DNA from: G965197555 sp965197555
Lineage (GTDB): Bacteria > Chloroflexota > Dehalococcoidia > Lucifugimonadales > UBA3495
Assembly (NCBI GenBank): GCA_965197555.1
Contig: OZ240213.1
Location: 3,968,001 to 4,032,000 of the forward strand
Direction of reading: 5' to 3'
Length of the DNA: 64,000 bases
Positions within the stretch are counted from its first letter, which is position 1; each line of letters begins with the position of its first letter. This document shows, piece by piece, positions 26,128 through 36,450 of this stretch. A program made the translations under genes and the position numbers. Under the pieces are notes generated by a model, which searched no databases, was not told the origin of the DNA, and saw only the letters and a list, made by a program, of their open reading frames with translations.

Positions 26128-28170
26128 TTAGGAGCGGAGTCTCAGCAAGAAGGCTCCTCCCACGCCAGCGACGGCTACAATGGCGATGATCAACGCCACG
26201 ATATTCAAGACGCCGGAAGATCCGCTTTCACCCATAGCGCCAGCCTGCCCGGCGGTGCCAGAGCTCCCGGTTGCACCAACGGCTCCAGCGGGTCCGGTGT
26301 CCCCGGTTGTGCCCTTGGCACCGGCCTGACCGGTGGCACCAGCCTGTCCGGTGGAGCCGGCTGCCCCGGCGGAACCTGCTGCCCCCTTGGCACCGGCTGC
26401 CCCCTTGCGGCCAGTGGGACCCGTAGCGCCGGTTTTACCCTGCTCCCCGGGTGGCCCTGCCACCGGCATTGTCATCACCGGCGAGGGTGTTGGTGCAGGC
26501 GTGGGTACCGCTGTCGGAGCCACTGTCGGAGCCACTGTCGGCGCTGGCGTGGCTACCATTGTCGGCGCCGGCGTAGCTGTGGGAGCCGGGGTCGGCGTTG
26601 CTGCGACCACGCCGCCGCCTCCACCGCCGCCGCCGCCTCCACCGCCGCCGCCGGTTGTAGGCCTGGGTGAAACGACCCTTATGGTGGAAGCGCCGCCAAT
26701 CGTGTGCTCAACTTTGGCCGAGTCCCTCAGAAGGCCGCTGAAGGAACCGGTGCCCGTCGTGCTGGGGGCGGTGAGGGTGTAGGAAAAGCTTGTGTCGGCC
26801 ACCAAGGGGAAGGTGACGGTTCGGCTCGATTGATCGAAGGTGACTCCGGTGGGTTCGGAGCTTACATAGGCGAACCCCTCCGGCAATGTATCCTTTATCT
26901 CCCCAATACCGCCGTAGTTGGCGACGGCAATGGTTACCGTCACCCGTGCACCCCGAACTACCGAGGCCGGGGAGAAGGACCTGCTGGCGCTGGGGGCCGT
27001 TTCAGTAGGCCCGCTGACCGTCACGCTGGAAGCGCCGCCAATCGTGTGCTCAACTTTGGCCGAGTCCCTCAGAAGGCCGCTGAAGGAACCGGTCCCCGTC
27101 GTGCTGGGGGCGGTGAGGGTATAGGAAAAGCCTGTGTCGGCCACCAAGGCGAAGGTGAGGGTCCGGCTCGATTGATCGAAGGTGGCCCCGGTGGGTTCGG
27201 AGCTTACATAGGCGAACCCCTCCGGCCATGTATCCTTTATCTCCCCAATACCACCGTAGTTGGCGACGGCAATGGTTACCGTCACTTGCCCACCCGCGGC
27301 TACTGAGGCCGGGGAGAAGGACCTGGTCGCGCTGGGGCCCGTTTCAGTAGGCCCGCTGACCGTCACATCGGAAGCGCCGACAATCGTGTGCTCAACTTTG
27401 GCCGAGTCCCTCACAACACCGGAGAAAATATGCGGACCCCCCGCCGTGTCAGGGGCGGTGAGGGTGTAGGAAAAGCTTGTGTCGGCCACCAAGGCGAAGG
27501 TGACGGTCCGGCTCGATTGGTCGAAGGTAGCCCCGGCGGGTTCGGAGCTTACATAGACGAACCCCTCCGGCCATGTATCCTTTATCTCCCCGATACCGCC
27601 GTAGTTGGCGACGGCAATGGTTACCGTCACTTGCCCACCCGCGGCTACTGAGGCCGGGGAGAAGGACCTGCTGGCGCTGGCCGTTGGTGAGGGTGTAGAG
27701 CCGTCCCCGTTCCCGTCGCCTGGGTCCGGTGCGGTAGTGGCCTCAGCCTCAACCGTTACGCTATTAGCGCCGCCAACGTCCCTCTCGTCTTTGTCCGAGT
27801 CCAACACAAAACCGGAGAAAATATGCGGACCCCCCGCCGTGTCAGGGGCGGTGACGGTATACTTAACCTCGTTTTCGCCGATCAGGGTGAAGGTCAGAAT
27901 CTGGCCGTTTACCCCAGGATTAATGGTCGACTCTAGATAGGTGAACCCAGCGGGCAACGTCTCCACGAACGACCCAAAGACTCCGTGGCCGACAACGTTG
28001 AGCGTTACCTCCAGCTTGCTGCCTACCGTCACTGTATTCGCGGAGAAGGACCTGGTCGCGCTGTGCTGCGTGGCATCCACGGTGCTCGGCTGTAGCAGCC
28101 CTAAGATGCCCCCGGCTACGGCCAGCACCGCTACAACCCCTACTAACGCCAATAATGTTCTTTTGATCAA
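26128..28170 (-). CDS. Collagen-like surface protein with repeated RSFS domains and C-terminal membrane anchor
   Basis: 680 residues, TTG start at 28170 with GGAGG upstream. A signal peptide (about 1-33) is followed by four ~100-residue domains beginning RSFSxxxV (VTVTIAVANYGGIGEIKDT, FSYTLTAP, HTIGGAS). A run of 14 Gly and a Pro/Thr/Ala-rich stalk lead to 27 uninterrupted G-x-y triplets (about 572-653, GPPGEQGKTGATGPTGRKG onward). The protein ends with a transmembrane helix (VALIIAIVAVAGVGGAF) and RLRS. This is a bacterial collagen-like stalk protein held in the membrane by its C-terminus. It follows the cadherin-like gene after 59 bases in the same direction, so the two may be co-transcribed, ending at the 26072-26100 terminator. 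Ligand unknown. Confidence 0.87.
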   Translation of the reverse strand: MIKRTLLALVGVVAVLAVAGGILGLLQPSTVDATQHSATRSFSANTVTVGSKLEVTLNVVGHGVFGSFVETLPAGFTYLESTINPGVNGQILTFTLIGENEVKYTVTAPDTAGGPHIFSGFVLDSDKDERDVGGANSVTVEAEATTAPDPGDGNGDGSTPSPTASASRSFSPASVAAGGQVTVTIAVANYGGIGEIKDTWPEGFVYVSSEPAGATFDQSSRTVTFALVADTSFSYTLTAPDTAGGPHIFSGVVRDSAKVEHTIVGASDVTVSGPTETGPSATRSFSPASVAAGGQVTVTIAVANYGGIGEIKDTWPEGFAYVSSEPTGATFDQSSRTLTFALVADTGFSYTLTAPSTTGTGSFSGLLRDSAKVEHTIGGASSVTVSGPTETAPSASRSFSPASVVRGARVTVTIAVANYGGIGEIKDTLPEGFAYVSSEPTGVTFDQSSRTVTFPLVADTSFSYTLTAPSTTGTGSFSGLLRDSAKVEHTIGGASTIRVVSPRPTTGGGGGGGGGGGGGGVVAATPTPAPTATPAPTMVATPAPTVAPTVAPTAVPTPAPTPSPVMTMPVAGPPGEQGKTGATGPTGRKGAAGAKGAAGSAGAAGSTGQAGATGQAGAKGTTGDTGPAGAVGATGSSGTAGQAGAMGESGSSGVLNIVALIIAIVAVAGVGGAFLLRLRS

Positions 28171-28229
28171 GGTTCCCCATCCTCCTCCGCTTCGATGCAG
28201 CTCTCTATCTCGTGACTAACCTATTTGAC

Positions 28230-31200
28230 TTAGGGACTGGCAAAGTAGAGAGCGACAACCGCTCTTGCATCTTCTAAGGTGATCTCGTCCCTAAAGTAAG
28301 CGGCCACGGCTGTGCGGGCTTCCCCGATCTCAATCTCGCCGTTGTCGTCCGCGTCATATCGGTCAAGCAAGCTCTCCTCCCCAGCCACCGCATCCGATTC
28401 CGCCATAGCGCTCTTGCCGGAGCCCTCTCCGTCGGCGTAGCTGGCCATCACCCGCAGGTGGTAGCCCGTGTCCCCTTCCATCACTATGTACGCGGCGCCG
28501 GTTGCGTCCTCGATGTCCATCCAACTGGTCATGTCGGCCGCGTCCATGGTCCTGGACCACTGCCAGGTGACGTCGTTTATCGTGGTGTCCATCGCTATCG
28601 GCGGCATGTCGCCGGGGTTACCGTCCGGGTCCATCACAGCCCCCGTGATTGTGTCGCCAACCTGCGGCGCCATCGTGAGGGCATCCGTCCCCAGCCACAG
28701 GGTCACCTCACCCGTCTCTTCCTCGTTGGTGACGGTGATGGTCACCGTGATCATGTCGCTTGCGCTGTCTGGGTCGGTGGCCGTGACCATGACCTCGTAG
28801 CTGTTCTTGGTCTCGTAGTCCAGCGCGTCCTGGGTCATCAACTGGCCGTCCGCGCCTATGTTGAAGCTGGCCATGTCCGTACCGCCCAGGGTGTAGGTCA
28901 GGGTGTCATTGTCGGCGTCCATGGCTGTGACCGGTTCGCCCACGTTCTCGCCGGCGGCGGTGTTCTCAGGGACCATCCTCTCGGCGGTCTCGGTGTCGAA
29001 CATGGGGGAGGCGTTCATGATCACCATCATGGTCTTCTCCGAGGCCATCTTGCCCGTGCCTTCCCCGTCGGTGTACATCGCCGTCGCCCGCAGGTAATAT
29101 CCGTTGTCGGCTCCCATCACCATGTAGGCGCCGTCCGTCGCGCCTGTGATGTCCATCCAACTGCCCATCATGTCCGGCGTCATACTCTTGGCCCACTGCC
29201 AGGAAGTGACGGTTACGCCGCCGTCCGGGTCCATCACAGCCCCCGTGATTATGTCGCCAACCTGCGGCGCCATCGTGAGGGCATCCGTCCCCGCCCACAG
29301 GGTCACCTCACCCGTCTCTTCCTCGTTGGTGACGGTGATGGTCACGTCCATCATGTCCATTTCGCCGCCAGCCTCGGCCTTGACAGTCACCTGGTACACA
29401 TTGTCCATGCCCATGTCTGCCGGGGCCTCAAAGTCGGGAGGCGACGCGAACATCAACTCACCGGAAGAGCCGCCGATGGAGAAGGCTCCCATGTCGTCGC
29501 CCTCGACCGACCAAGTCGGGGTAACCGGCCCATCCGCCGTGTAGGTTCCCACGGTGCCGGTGTCGTTCTCCATGTATCCGACGCTGTCTTGTCCGACCAG
29601 CATCCCGAGCTCGTCCTCGTTGGTGACCCTGACGGTCACGGCTTTCATGTCCATTTCGCCGCCAGCCTCGGCCTTGACAGTCACCTGGTACACATTGTCC
29701 ATGCCCATGTCCATCGGGTTCTCGTAGTCGGGCGAGCTACTGAAGGTGAGCACCCCGGCGCTGCTGATGCTGAAGTCTCCAGCGTCGGCTCCCGACAGCC
29801 TCCAAGCGGCGTTGGCCGCGTCCGGGCCTGCGGCGCTGTAGGTGGCTACCATGCCCATGCCGTTCTCGGCGTAATTGACGTCACTTGTGCCCGTTACCAC
29901 CAGCCCGCCAGTTATGATCTTGGGCGCTTCGTCAATGTCGGTGACATTGATGGTCACGTCAACAGAGTCGCTGAGGCCGTGGGGGTCGGTGGCGGTGACG
30001 GTGACCATGTAGCTGCTCTTGGCCTCGTGGTCCAACTCGGCCTTGGTCATTAGCTGGCCGGTCCCTCTGCCGATGCCGAAGGAGGCCTCGTCAGTTCCGC
30101 TCAGGGTGTAGGTCAGGTTGTCGTTGTTGGGGTCGGTGGCCTCCACAGGTTCCTCGTTGTCCAGTTCATCACCGTCGGCACCTGTTTCGGCGCCGTCGTC
30201 CATACCGTCGCCGAAAAGGGTCCCGGCATCGACATTCTCGGCCACCTTCCTGGTGGTCTCGGTTATCTCCACGTCGTTTTCCTTGAACATGGGGGCGCGG
30301 TTGTCGTTGTTGACTATCACGTCGTTGTCGGACACGCCCATGGCGGTCTTTCCGTCGCCCCGCCGGTCGGTGTAGCTGGCGTTGGCGATCAGCCAGCGTC
30401 CTATGTCGCCCACGACCGGCTCGTAGGTGTCGGACTCGGCATCGTCGATCTTTTCCCAGCCTATCCTTACTCCTGTGGTGGAATCGGGATCAGGGAATGT
30501 AGGGGCGGTTCCTGCATCAGTTGCTGTTGTCTTCCACCACTGCCATGTGACATCGGTCACACCACCGTCGGAGTCCTTCAGGGACGCGGTCAGCTCGACC
30601 GCTACCCTGGGTGCAACCGTCGACAGCGTGACTTCGCCAGCCTCCTCCATGTCTTCGACCATGACGGTCATGGGCCGGGTGGCCTTGAGCTTGCCGTCGG
30701 AGACCTCCACCGTCACCCGGTACAGGTTGTTGGAGGCGGCGGGCTTCTCGTAGTCGGGCTTTTCCTTGAAGGTGATCGTACCGGGGGTGCCGCCAGTCTG
30801 GTTGCCGATGTAGAAGTCGCTGGCATCGGTGCCGCTCAGCGACCATTTGAGATCAGTGGCCTCATCAGTTTCAGGGTCGGTTGCCGTGTAGACCGCCACC
30901 ACTGCATCTGTATCTGTGACGTCGGTAGGCGTATTCTCATCCTTGGGCAGCGCCCTGGTGGGTCCCATAATCGTCGGGGCCTCGTTCACGTCGTTGATGG
31001 TGATGGTGACGGTGACGGGGTTGTTATCGCCGGAGTTACCTGACGGGTCGGTGGCGGTGACTTCGAGGGAGAGGTCGCCCGGGGGGTTCTCCGAGTCCAG
31101 AGCCATCTTGGTCTTCAACTGCCCGGTGTTGGTAATGCTGAAGTGGGTATCCGGGTCGACTGTGTAGGTCAGCTTGCCGTTGTCGCCCGGGGTAGCATCG

Positions 31201-34200
31201 GTGGCCCTAATGGGATCACCTACGTTCGCGTTGGCCTTGCCCTCGTCCACGCTCCTATCCAGAGTGTTACTCTCGAAAGCGGGTTCGGCAGCGGCGTTGT
31301 CTCCGGTAGGAACCGCCTGGACCGTAAAGGTCTTAGACGCCTTTCTGCTATCGCCTTTGGCGGTGTAGAGAATCTCCACCTTATGGGTCCCGGTTCCGGT
31401 GGGGGTAAAGGTATCAACTGTCTGACCATCTATAACGCTGGTTCCCTTGTACCATTTCCAGTCCGTGGCCTCGGTGATTTGGCGGCCGGTTGCATCGCCA
31501 TCCATCAGGGTGGCCTCCACCAGAACGTTCACCTGGGGATAACGCCGGTCTATGGTGACCTCCCCTGTCTCACTTGCGTTGGTGACCTGGACGGTGAACT
31601 TCCTCCCGGAGATTTTTGCGGTATCCGTGTAAGTAGCCTCCCCTATGTTGGAGGCGTCGTCGGAGGCAAAGACCACGACTTTGTAGGTGTTGGTGTTGTC
31701 TTCCGCTATGTCTGCTCCCTTGGGCCTCTCGTAGTCCGGTGGGGTCATGAACTTGAGTGCCCCGGAACTGCTAATGGTGAATCTTGCGTTGTTTGCATGG
31801 TCCGCATCAACCACGCCCGTGGGAAGGGAGTCTGGAATGTCTATCGACCAGTAGACCTGGCGTCCCTCGGGGTCTTTCGCGCTGAACGTCTGTATGGTGC
31901 TGGTGGAGTTTTCCCTGAACTCCTTGGCAGTGCCGTCCTCCCCGGCTATCTCCGGGGGTTCGTTGACGTCGACGACGTTGATGGTCACGTCTATGGTGGT
32001 GAAGGCCAGGGACGGGTCGGTGGCCGTGACAGTGACCATGTAGGAATTCTTCTTCTCGTAGTCCAGCTTGGTGCCGGTCTTCACGGTAATCTGGCCGGTG
32101 TCCGAGGCGATGTCGAAGGAGTCCTTATCGCGTCCGCCCAGGGTGTAGGTCAGTACGTCGACATCGCCATTGGGGTCGATGGCCATGACCCGGTCCGAGG
32201 TATTTACGGTTGTGGTGCCGTTAAGATTAGCGACCACAGGAGCATCGTCGTCGGCATTTTCGATGATGTAGCGGGTAGCCTGCATCACGGGCTTGTCGCC
32301 GCCCTCCTTGAACTCGGGGAGCGCGTTGTCAAGGTTATCCACCACCGGCTTGGCCGAGGCTTTGCTCGTGGTCTTTCCCGAGCCATTCGAGTCGGTGTAG
32401 GTGGCCGTCGCCTGGAGGCACTCGCCCACGTTGGTGGTAGGCGATTTAACCGGGGTATAGGTGTCCGACTTTGCGCCATCAATGACCGCAGTTTGAGCAG
32501 CGAAGTCCGTGTCGTCGGGACAAGCGAGCGGGCTCCCGGACCCGTCAGCCCTTCGCCACTGCCACTTTACCTTCTCGTCATCCACGCCGCCGTCCTCGTC
32601 GGCTAGGGTGGCGGTGAAGTCAATGCGGACCTTGGGCTGCTCCGAGGAGAAGGTTATCTTGCCGGGGTCATCGGCGTTGGTGACGGTGATGACCACGTCC
32701 CGGGTGGCGGTGAGCTTCTTCTTGTCGGTGGCGACCACCGTGACCATATACATGTTGTCCATGTTGGCGTCGATGGGCTTCTCGAAGTTGGGGGACTTCT
32801 TGAAAACCAGGCTGTTGTCGGTGCCGTTTGTAGCGTCTAGATCTGCCGTATCAGGCGGGTCGAACTCGAAGGCATCCTTGTCGGCGCCCATCAGCGACCA
32901 TCGGATGACATCACTTGCATCAACGTCCATCGCCGTGTAGGTGAGGGTGGGTATCTGCCTGCCGTCGGTGTTGGCATCCGCATCCTCATTCTCCTTTTGG
33001 CTGTCTTTCGTGGGGCCTACGGTGAATGTCGGAGACTCGTTGACGTTCTCAACGGTGATGGTTACGGTGACTTCGTCGCTGTTCGTAGGTAAGGCGCCCG
33101 CAACTTCGGGGTCGCCGTAAGGGTCGGTAGCCCGGACCGTGACCGTGTGTGTGAACGGGTTTTCTAGGCTCTCGCGATTCGGCACGGTCCCAACCATTAT
33201 CTGACCCGTTGCCCGGTCGATTCGGTACCCACCCAAGTTTGTCTCGGTCAGGGTGTAGGTCAGTACGTCGCCAGCGTCGCCAGCCGTGACGGGCTTCCCC
33301 ACCGCCGTGCCGGACGGCGAGTTCTCCTTCACCCTCCGGGTGTCCGTGGTACCGGCGGAAAACTCAGGCGCGGAGTTGCCGCCTGGGGGCGCCTTCCGGA
33401 CCGGGTGGGCCGAGGTCGCCATGGCGGTCTTGTCGTCGTCGTGCTTATCGTTGTAGGTAGCCGTCAGCCGCACGTACATGCCGGCCACGTCTGCCGCGGG
33501 CGTGTAGGAGGGGGATGTTTCACCAGAAATCAGGGTCCAGGGGCCGTCCATGGCCGAGGACTGCTCCCACTTCCACTTGGCGTCGTTGATTTGGTCCGTG
33601 GTAGCATCTTGGTCCTTGAGGGTGGCGGCGGCATCATCGGTATCATTATCTGCGGTACCGGCGACGTTCAGCGCAATGCCCGCCTGAGGCTGGAGGGTCG
33701 ACAGGGAGACGCTCCCGTCCTCGTCCACGTCGGTGACCGTGACGGTGACCTTGTGGTAGGCCATCTTGGGGAGATTATCGGTCGCGGGAACCTCCCCGTC
33801 CGTGGTCGCGCCGGGGGCGTCATCGGATGAAACCACCACCACGTAGTAGGTGTTGCCGCAGGGATCTCCATCGGCACCATCGGCACAGTCCGAGTTGTCC
33901 GCAACACCACCCCTAGGCTTCTCATAGTTCGGCAGGGACTTGAAGGTGAGGACGCCGTCGGCGCTGATGCTGAAGTCTCCGCGGTCGAATATGTCGGCGA
34001 CTCTCACGTCCTCTGGGTCGTTGGTGCCGTTGGGCGGACTGGACAGGTCCACGGCCCCTTGTGCCAGCGACCAGTAGATCGTCCGGCCCTCCGGGTCAAC
34101 GGCCGTGAAGGTAGCCACTGGGTCGGTGCCGTTCTCGGCGTACTCCAACTCGGTCATCGCTTCCTGGGCGTGAAGCGGGCCGCCGGGCAACAGGAACAGC

Positions 34201-34448
34201 AGGCCGGCGGTTAGGACCGCGAGAAGCGCAAGAAAAGGAAGAGTGAAGCGTTTGTTCAAGAGGAGGGAAGAAGCAGCGCCGCCGCGAGGGGAAGGAGGAC
34301 CGGAGCGCATTCTTCCGTGACCGGGCAACAAGCCGCCCGGAATGTGGCTCTTTGACGAGGTTTTTTTCGCTGTCCCAGGCACTGAACCTCGTGGGGATAG
34401 AGAGGGGTCTCTATGGATATTTCTCATCTTGTTAATCAGTCCTTCCAT
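28230..34448 (-). CDS. Giant secreted cadherin-like repeat protein with EF-hand-like C-terminus
   Basis: About 2072 residues from ATG 34448, preferred to the GTG at 34484 because GTGAGG lies nine bases before it. A long basic N-region precedes a hydrophobic segment ending GGPLHAQ. The body is a series of at least eight cadherin-like units. Typical text is NEPPEI or NEAPTI starts, DxDxxDVLTYTLxGxDxxSF, FDI..TGQI, LDYExKxSYxVTVTATD and VTVTITVxNV. Interspersed units have the form GxVTLSxxxPxVxxxLTATLxDxDG. The last ~44 residues are the shared module (YDADDNGEIEI, YFRDEI, VVALYF). Cadherin repeats bind calcium and mediate adhesion; here that is inferred. It lies 59 bases upstream of the collagen-like gene. 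Confidence 0.87.
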   Translation of the reverse strand: MEGLINKMRNIHRDPSLSPRGSVPGTAKKTSSKSHIPGGLLPGHGRMRSGPPSPRGGAASSLLLNKRFTLPFLALLAVLTAGLLFLLPGGPLHAQEAMTELEYAENGTDPVATFTAVDPEGRTIYWSLAQGAVDLSSPPNGTNDPEDVRVADIFDRGDFSISADGVLTFKSLPNYEKPRGGVADNSDCADGADGDPCGNTYYVVVVSSDDAPGATTDGEVPATDNLPKMAYHKVTVTVTDVDEDGSVSLSTLQPQAGIALNVAGTADNDTDDAAATLKDQDATTDQINDAKWKWEQSSAMDGPWTLISGETSPSYTPAADVAGMYVRLTATYNDKHDDDKTAMATSAHPVRKAPPGGNSAPEFSAGTTDTRRVKENSPSGTAVGKPVTAGDAGDVLTYTLTETNLGGYRIDRATGQIMVGTVPNRESLENPFTHTVTVRATDPYGDPEVAGALPTNSDEVTVTITVENVNESPTFTVGPTKDSQKENEDADANTDGRQIPTLTYTAMDVDASDVIRWSLMGADKDAFEFDPPDTADLDATNGTDNSLVFKKSPNFEKPIDANMDNMYMVTVVATDKKKLTATRDVVITVTNADDPGKITFSSEQPKVRIDFTATLADEDGGVDDEKVKWQWRRADGSGSPLACPDDTDFAAQTAVIDGAKSDTYTPVKSPTTNVGECLQATATYTDSNGSGKTTSKASAKPVVDNLDNALPEFKEGGDKPVMQATRYIIENADDDAPVVANLNGTTTVNTSDRVMAIDPNGDVDVLTYTLGGRDKDSFDIASDTGQITVKTGTKLDYEKKNSYMVTVTATDPSLAFTTIDVTINVVDVNEPPEIAGEDGTAKEFRENSTSTIQTFSAKDPEGRQVYWSIDIPDSLPTGVVDADHANNARFTISSSGALKFMTPPDYERPKGADIAEDNTNTYKVVVFASDDASNIGEATYTDTAKISGRKFTVQVTNASETGEVTIDRRYPQVNVLVEATLMDGDATGRQITEATDWKWYKGTSVIDGQTVDTFTPTGTGTHKVEILYTAKGDSRKASKTFTVQAVPTGDNAAAEPAFESNTLDRSVDEGKANANVGDPIRATDATPGDNGKLTYTVDPDTHFSITNTGQLKTKMALDSENPPGDLSLEVTATDPSGNSGDNNPVTVTITINDVNEAPTIMGPTRALPKDENTPTDVTDTDAVVAVYTATDPETDEATDLKWSLSGTDASDFYIGNQTGGTPGTITFKEKPDYEKPAASNNLYRVTVEVSDGKLKATRPMTVMVEDMEEAGEVTLSTVAPRVAVELTASLKDSDGGVTDVTWQWWKTTATDAGTAPTFPDPDSTTGVRIGWEKIDDAESDTYEPVVGDIGRWLIANASYTDRRGDGKTAMGVSDNDVIVNNDNRAPMFKENDVEITETTRKVAENVDAGTLFGDGMDDGAETGADGDELDNEEPVEATDPNNDNLTYTLSGTDEASFGIGRGTGQLMTKAELDHEAKSSYMVTVTATDPHGLSDSVDVTINVTDIDEAPKIITGGLVVTGTSDVNYAENGMGMVATYSAAGPDAANAAWRLSGADAGDFSISSAGVLTFSSSPDYENPMDMGMDNVYQVTVKAEAGGEMDMKAVTVRVTNEDELGMLVGQDSVGYMENDTGTVGTYTADGPVTPTWSVEGDDMGAFSIGGSSGELMFASPPDFEAPADMGMDNVYQVTVKAEAGGEMDMMDVTITVTNEEETGEVTLWAGTDALTMAPQVGDIITGAVMDPDGGVTVTSWQWAKSMTPDMMGSWMDITGATDGAYMVMGADNGYYLRATAMYTDGEGTGKMASEKTMMVIMNASPMFDTETAERMVPENTAAGENVGEPVTAMDADNDTLTYTLGGTDMASFNIGADGQLMTQDALDYETKNSYEVMVTATDPDSASDMITVTITVTNEEETGEVTLWLGTDALTMAPQVGDTITGAVMDPDGNPGDMPPIAMDTTINDVTWQWSRTMDAADMTSWMDIEDATGAAYIVMEGDTGYHLRVMASYADGEGSGKSAMAESDAVAGEESLLDRYDADDNGEIEIGEARTAVAAYFRDEITLEDARAVVALYFASP

Positions 34449-34670
34449 GATATCGCGCCTCACTTGGGCTCTATATAGCAGCACACAAAAGACAACGGAA
34501 TGGGCAAAACCACCTAGAGCGTTCCTTGCCTCGTGCCGTTGGGTAATCTATCACAACACTTGGCAACGTTCAAGGATTTCAGACTAGGGTATTTTTGCAA
34601 ATTGGGGAAGATACAATTTCACGCCAAGCGATGAGTGGATTTCAAGGGTATTCCAAATGGTTAACAGCGG

Positions 34671-35963
34671 TTACGCAGCCAACTTCAGTTGGGTGTAAAC
34701 TGCTGTTCCCGGCTTGGTTCTCCCTTCAACCAGGCCGGTTTCACCAGCGGCGGTTGTGCCGCTGGCCAGCGCCTTCCTGTCGAGGAGCGTTACATCCTCG
34801 CCTACCGCGAGTAGCGCAAGTTTCAGCAGGTTGCGAGTTGCATTGTGGTTGCGGTCGTGAACGGTGCTGCAACCGGGACATGACCAGCTTGGTTCTCTGC
34901 CTAGCCCGGCATTGTATTCTCCGCATGCGGAGCAGGTCTTGCTGCTGGGATACCATTGGTCGGCTTCCACGATGCGGGTGCCGTACCGCTTTGCTTTGTA
35001 ACGGATCTGGCGCAGCAGAGTGGACATCCCGGCGTCTGCGAGGGCCCTGGATTGCAGGTCGGCTTTGATCATGCCGGCGACGTTCAGCGTCTCGATGCCC
35101 AAGGTGTGGTATCTTCGCACCAGTGTGCGGCTGATGTGATGGTGGGCGTTTCCCCTTAGTCCGGTGATGCGGCGCTCGATGCCGTCGATTCTCTGTTGAG
35201 CTTCCCACCATCCGCGGCTGTTTTTGGTTCGTCGAGCTTGCGCGCGCTGCCACCGACGTAGTTTGCGGAGTGCTTTTTCTGTGGCCTTTGGGCTCTCGTA
35301 GGTTGTGCCGCCGCTGTCCACTGCTAGGGGGCTGATACCCACGTCAACGCCGCCTGCTGATTGGGTTTCTCGTGGAGGCGGCTCTGCTGGGGGGTTCCAG
35401 TAGGCTACACTGGCCCACCAACGGCCGTTGTGCCTGTTGATGGTGACCTCGTAGGGGATTCCTTCCGGCAACTGGCGGGTTATCCGCACGCTGCCTATGT
35501 AGGGTAGCCGGATGCGCCGGCGGCCGTCGTAACGGATACGGTCCACTCCGGAGGCGGCTAGGAATGCTCCGGTGCCGGTGCGTTTCTTCTTGTGGAACAC
35601 CGGCTTGTCTGCTTTGATCTCCGGGTTCATCCATCGGGAGTGGGCGTTGCGGTAGTTTCGGCATGCTCCTTGGGCTACGAACTTGCTGACTTCCGTGACG
35701 AATTTCAGTGACGAGTTGGCCTTCTTCTTTGCCGCGTTGAATTCTTTTTCCAGTTCATGGGGCGTGAGCCACAGTCCTTGATCCATTCCGGCTTGGTCAT
35801 TGGCGACCAACCGGTTGTACACGTAACGCGCGATGCCTACGCATCGCTTTGCGTAGCGTTGCTGTCGGCAGGTGAGTTCCAGTTGCACGACCCGGGCGGA
35901 AGCTGACCAGCCTGGTGGGCAGGAAGTGGGTTGTTTGCGCTTCTTGCCTGCCAGTTCAGTCAC
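34671..35963 (-). CDS. tnpB: TnpB RNA-guided nuclease of an IS607-type element (canonical)
   Basis: 430 residues from GTG 35963, overlapping the tnpA stop by eight bases. An N-terminal HTH/bridge region (YAKRCVGIARYVYNRLVAND) is followed by the RuvC-I Asp (GGVDVGISPLAVD), the RuvC-II Glu (LGIETLNVAGM), the four-Cys zinc ribbon (CSACG ... CPGC) and the RuvC-III Asp (VHDRNHNATRNLL). All key residues of an active TnpB are present. TnpB uses an RNA made from the element right end to cut DNA and help the element persist. Its partner recombinase (35956 onward) has lost its N-terminus, so the element can probably no longer move by itself. The guide RNA would lie around 34500-34750, but I could not define its end. 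Confidence 0.9.
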   Translation of the reverse strand: MTELAGKKRKQPTSCPPGWSASARVVQLELTCRQQRYAKRCVGIARYVYNRLVANDQAGMDQGLWLTPHELEKEFNAAKKKANSSLKFVTEVSKFVAQGACRNYRNAHSRWMNPEIKADKPVFHKKKRTGTGAFLAASGVDRIRYDGRRRIRLPYIGSVRITRQLPEGIPYEVTINRHNGRWWASVAYWNPPAEPPPRETQSAGGVDVGISPLAVDSGGTTYESPKATEKALRKLRRWQRAQARRTKNSRGWWEAQQRIDGIERRITGLRGNAHHHISRTLVRRYHTLGIETLNVAGMIKADLQSRALADAGMSTLLRQIRYKAKRYGTRIVEADQWYPSSKTCSACGEYNAGLGREPSWSCPGCSTVHDRNHNATRNLLKLALLAVGEDVTLLDRKALASGTTAAGETGLVEGRTKPGTAVYTQLKLAA

Positions 35964-36450
35964 TGACAGCCTCCAATGCTCGTCGAGCCCGGTTGGCAGC
36001 AGAACGCTTGCCGTAGAGGCGGGCGCAGAAGCATGTCAGTACTTCGGTAATGTCTCTGACAAGGTCATCCGGCACCTCGGTGTCGTCAATGACGACCAGT
36101 GAGCCGCCTCGGGCTTGTAGCATTGCCTCGACCATGCCGACTCCGAACCGGGCCAATCTCTCTCGGTGTTCGACTATGATCGTGTGTACGGTGGGGTCGG
36201 ATAGCAGTTTCCGGAGTTCGGGTCTGCGGTCGTTCAACCCGCTGGCGACCTCGGAGACCACGGTGTCCAGCTTGATGCCGTTCTGGCCTGCGTGTGCCCA
36301 CACGCGGTTGGCTTGGTTTTCCAAGTGTGGTTTCTGTTCAGCGCTGCTGACCCGGGCGTAGCCGACGGTTCGTCCCGGTGGTGTTCCAGGATTGGCTAGG
36401 ACGTAGATGATGTTGCCGATCTTCTTGGGCTGGAGTTCTGGGACCAGCCC
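35956..36450 (-). pseudogene. tnpA: N-terminally truncated IS607 TnpA serine recombinase
   Basis: The frame encodes PKKIGNIIYVLANPG and then the serine-recombinase core with the catalytic Ser in VGYARVSSAEQ and IVEHRERLARFG, ending YGKRSAANRARRA. The MerR-like DNA-binding domain that should begin the protein is missing: at about 36450 the frame runs into sequence that on the other strand codes for the TPR protein. The recombinase domain itself is complete. A frame continues to 36501, but those first residues are antisense to the TPR gene and are not native. IS607 TnpA needs its N-terminal domain for DNA binding, so this copy is probably dead. Confidence 0.8.

Noticed and set aside
28458..32606. 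Long plus-strand frames opposite the cadherin-like gene (531 and 487 codons)
   Set aside because: They mirror the repeats of the minus-strand gene, have odd composition (His/Arg/Gly/Val-rich) and no start signals; the minus-strand frame has signal peptide and family motifs.
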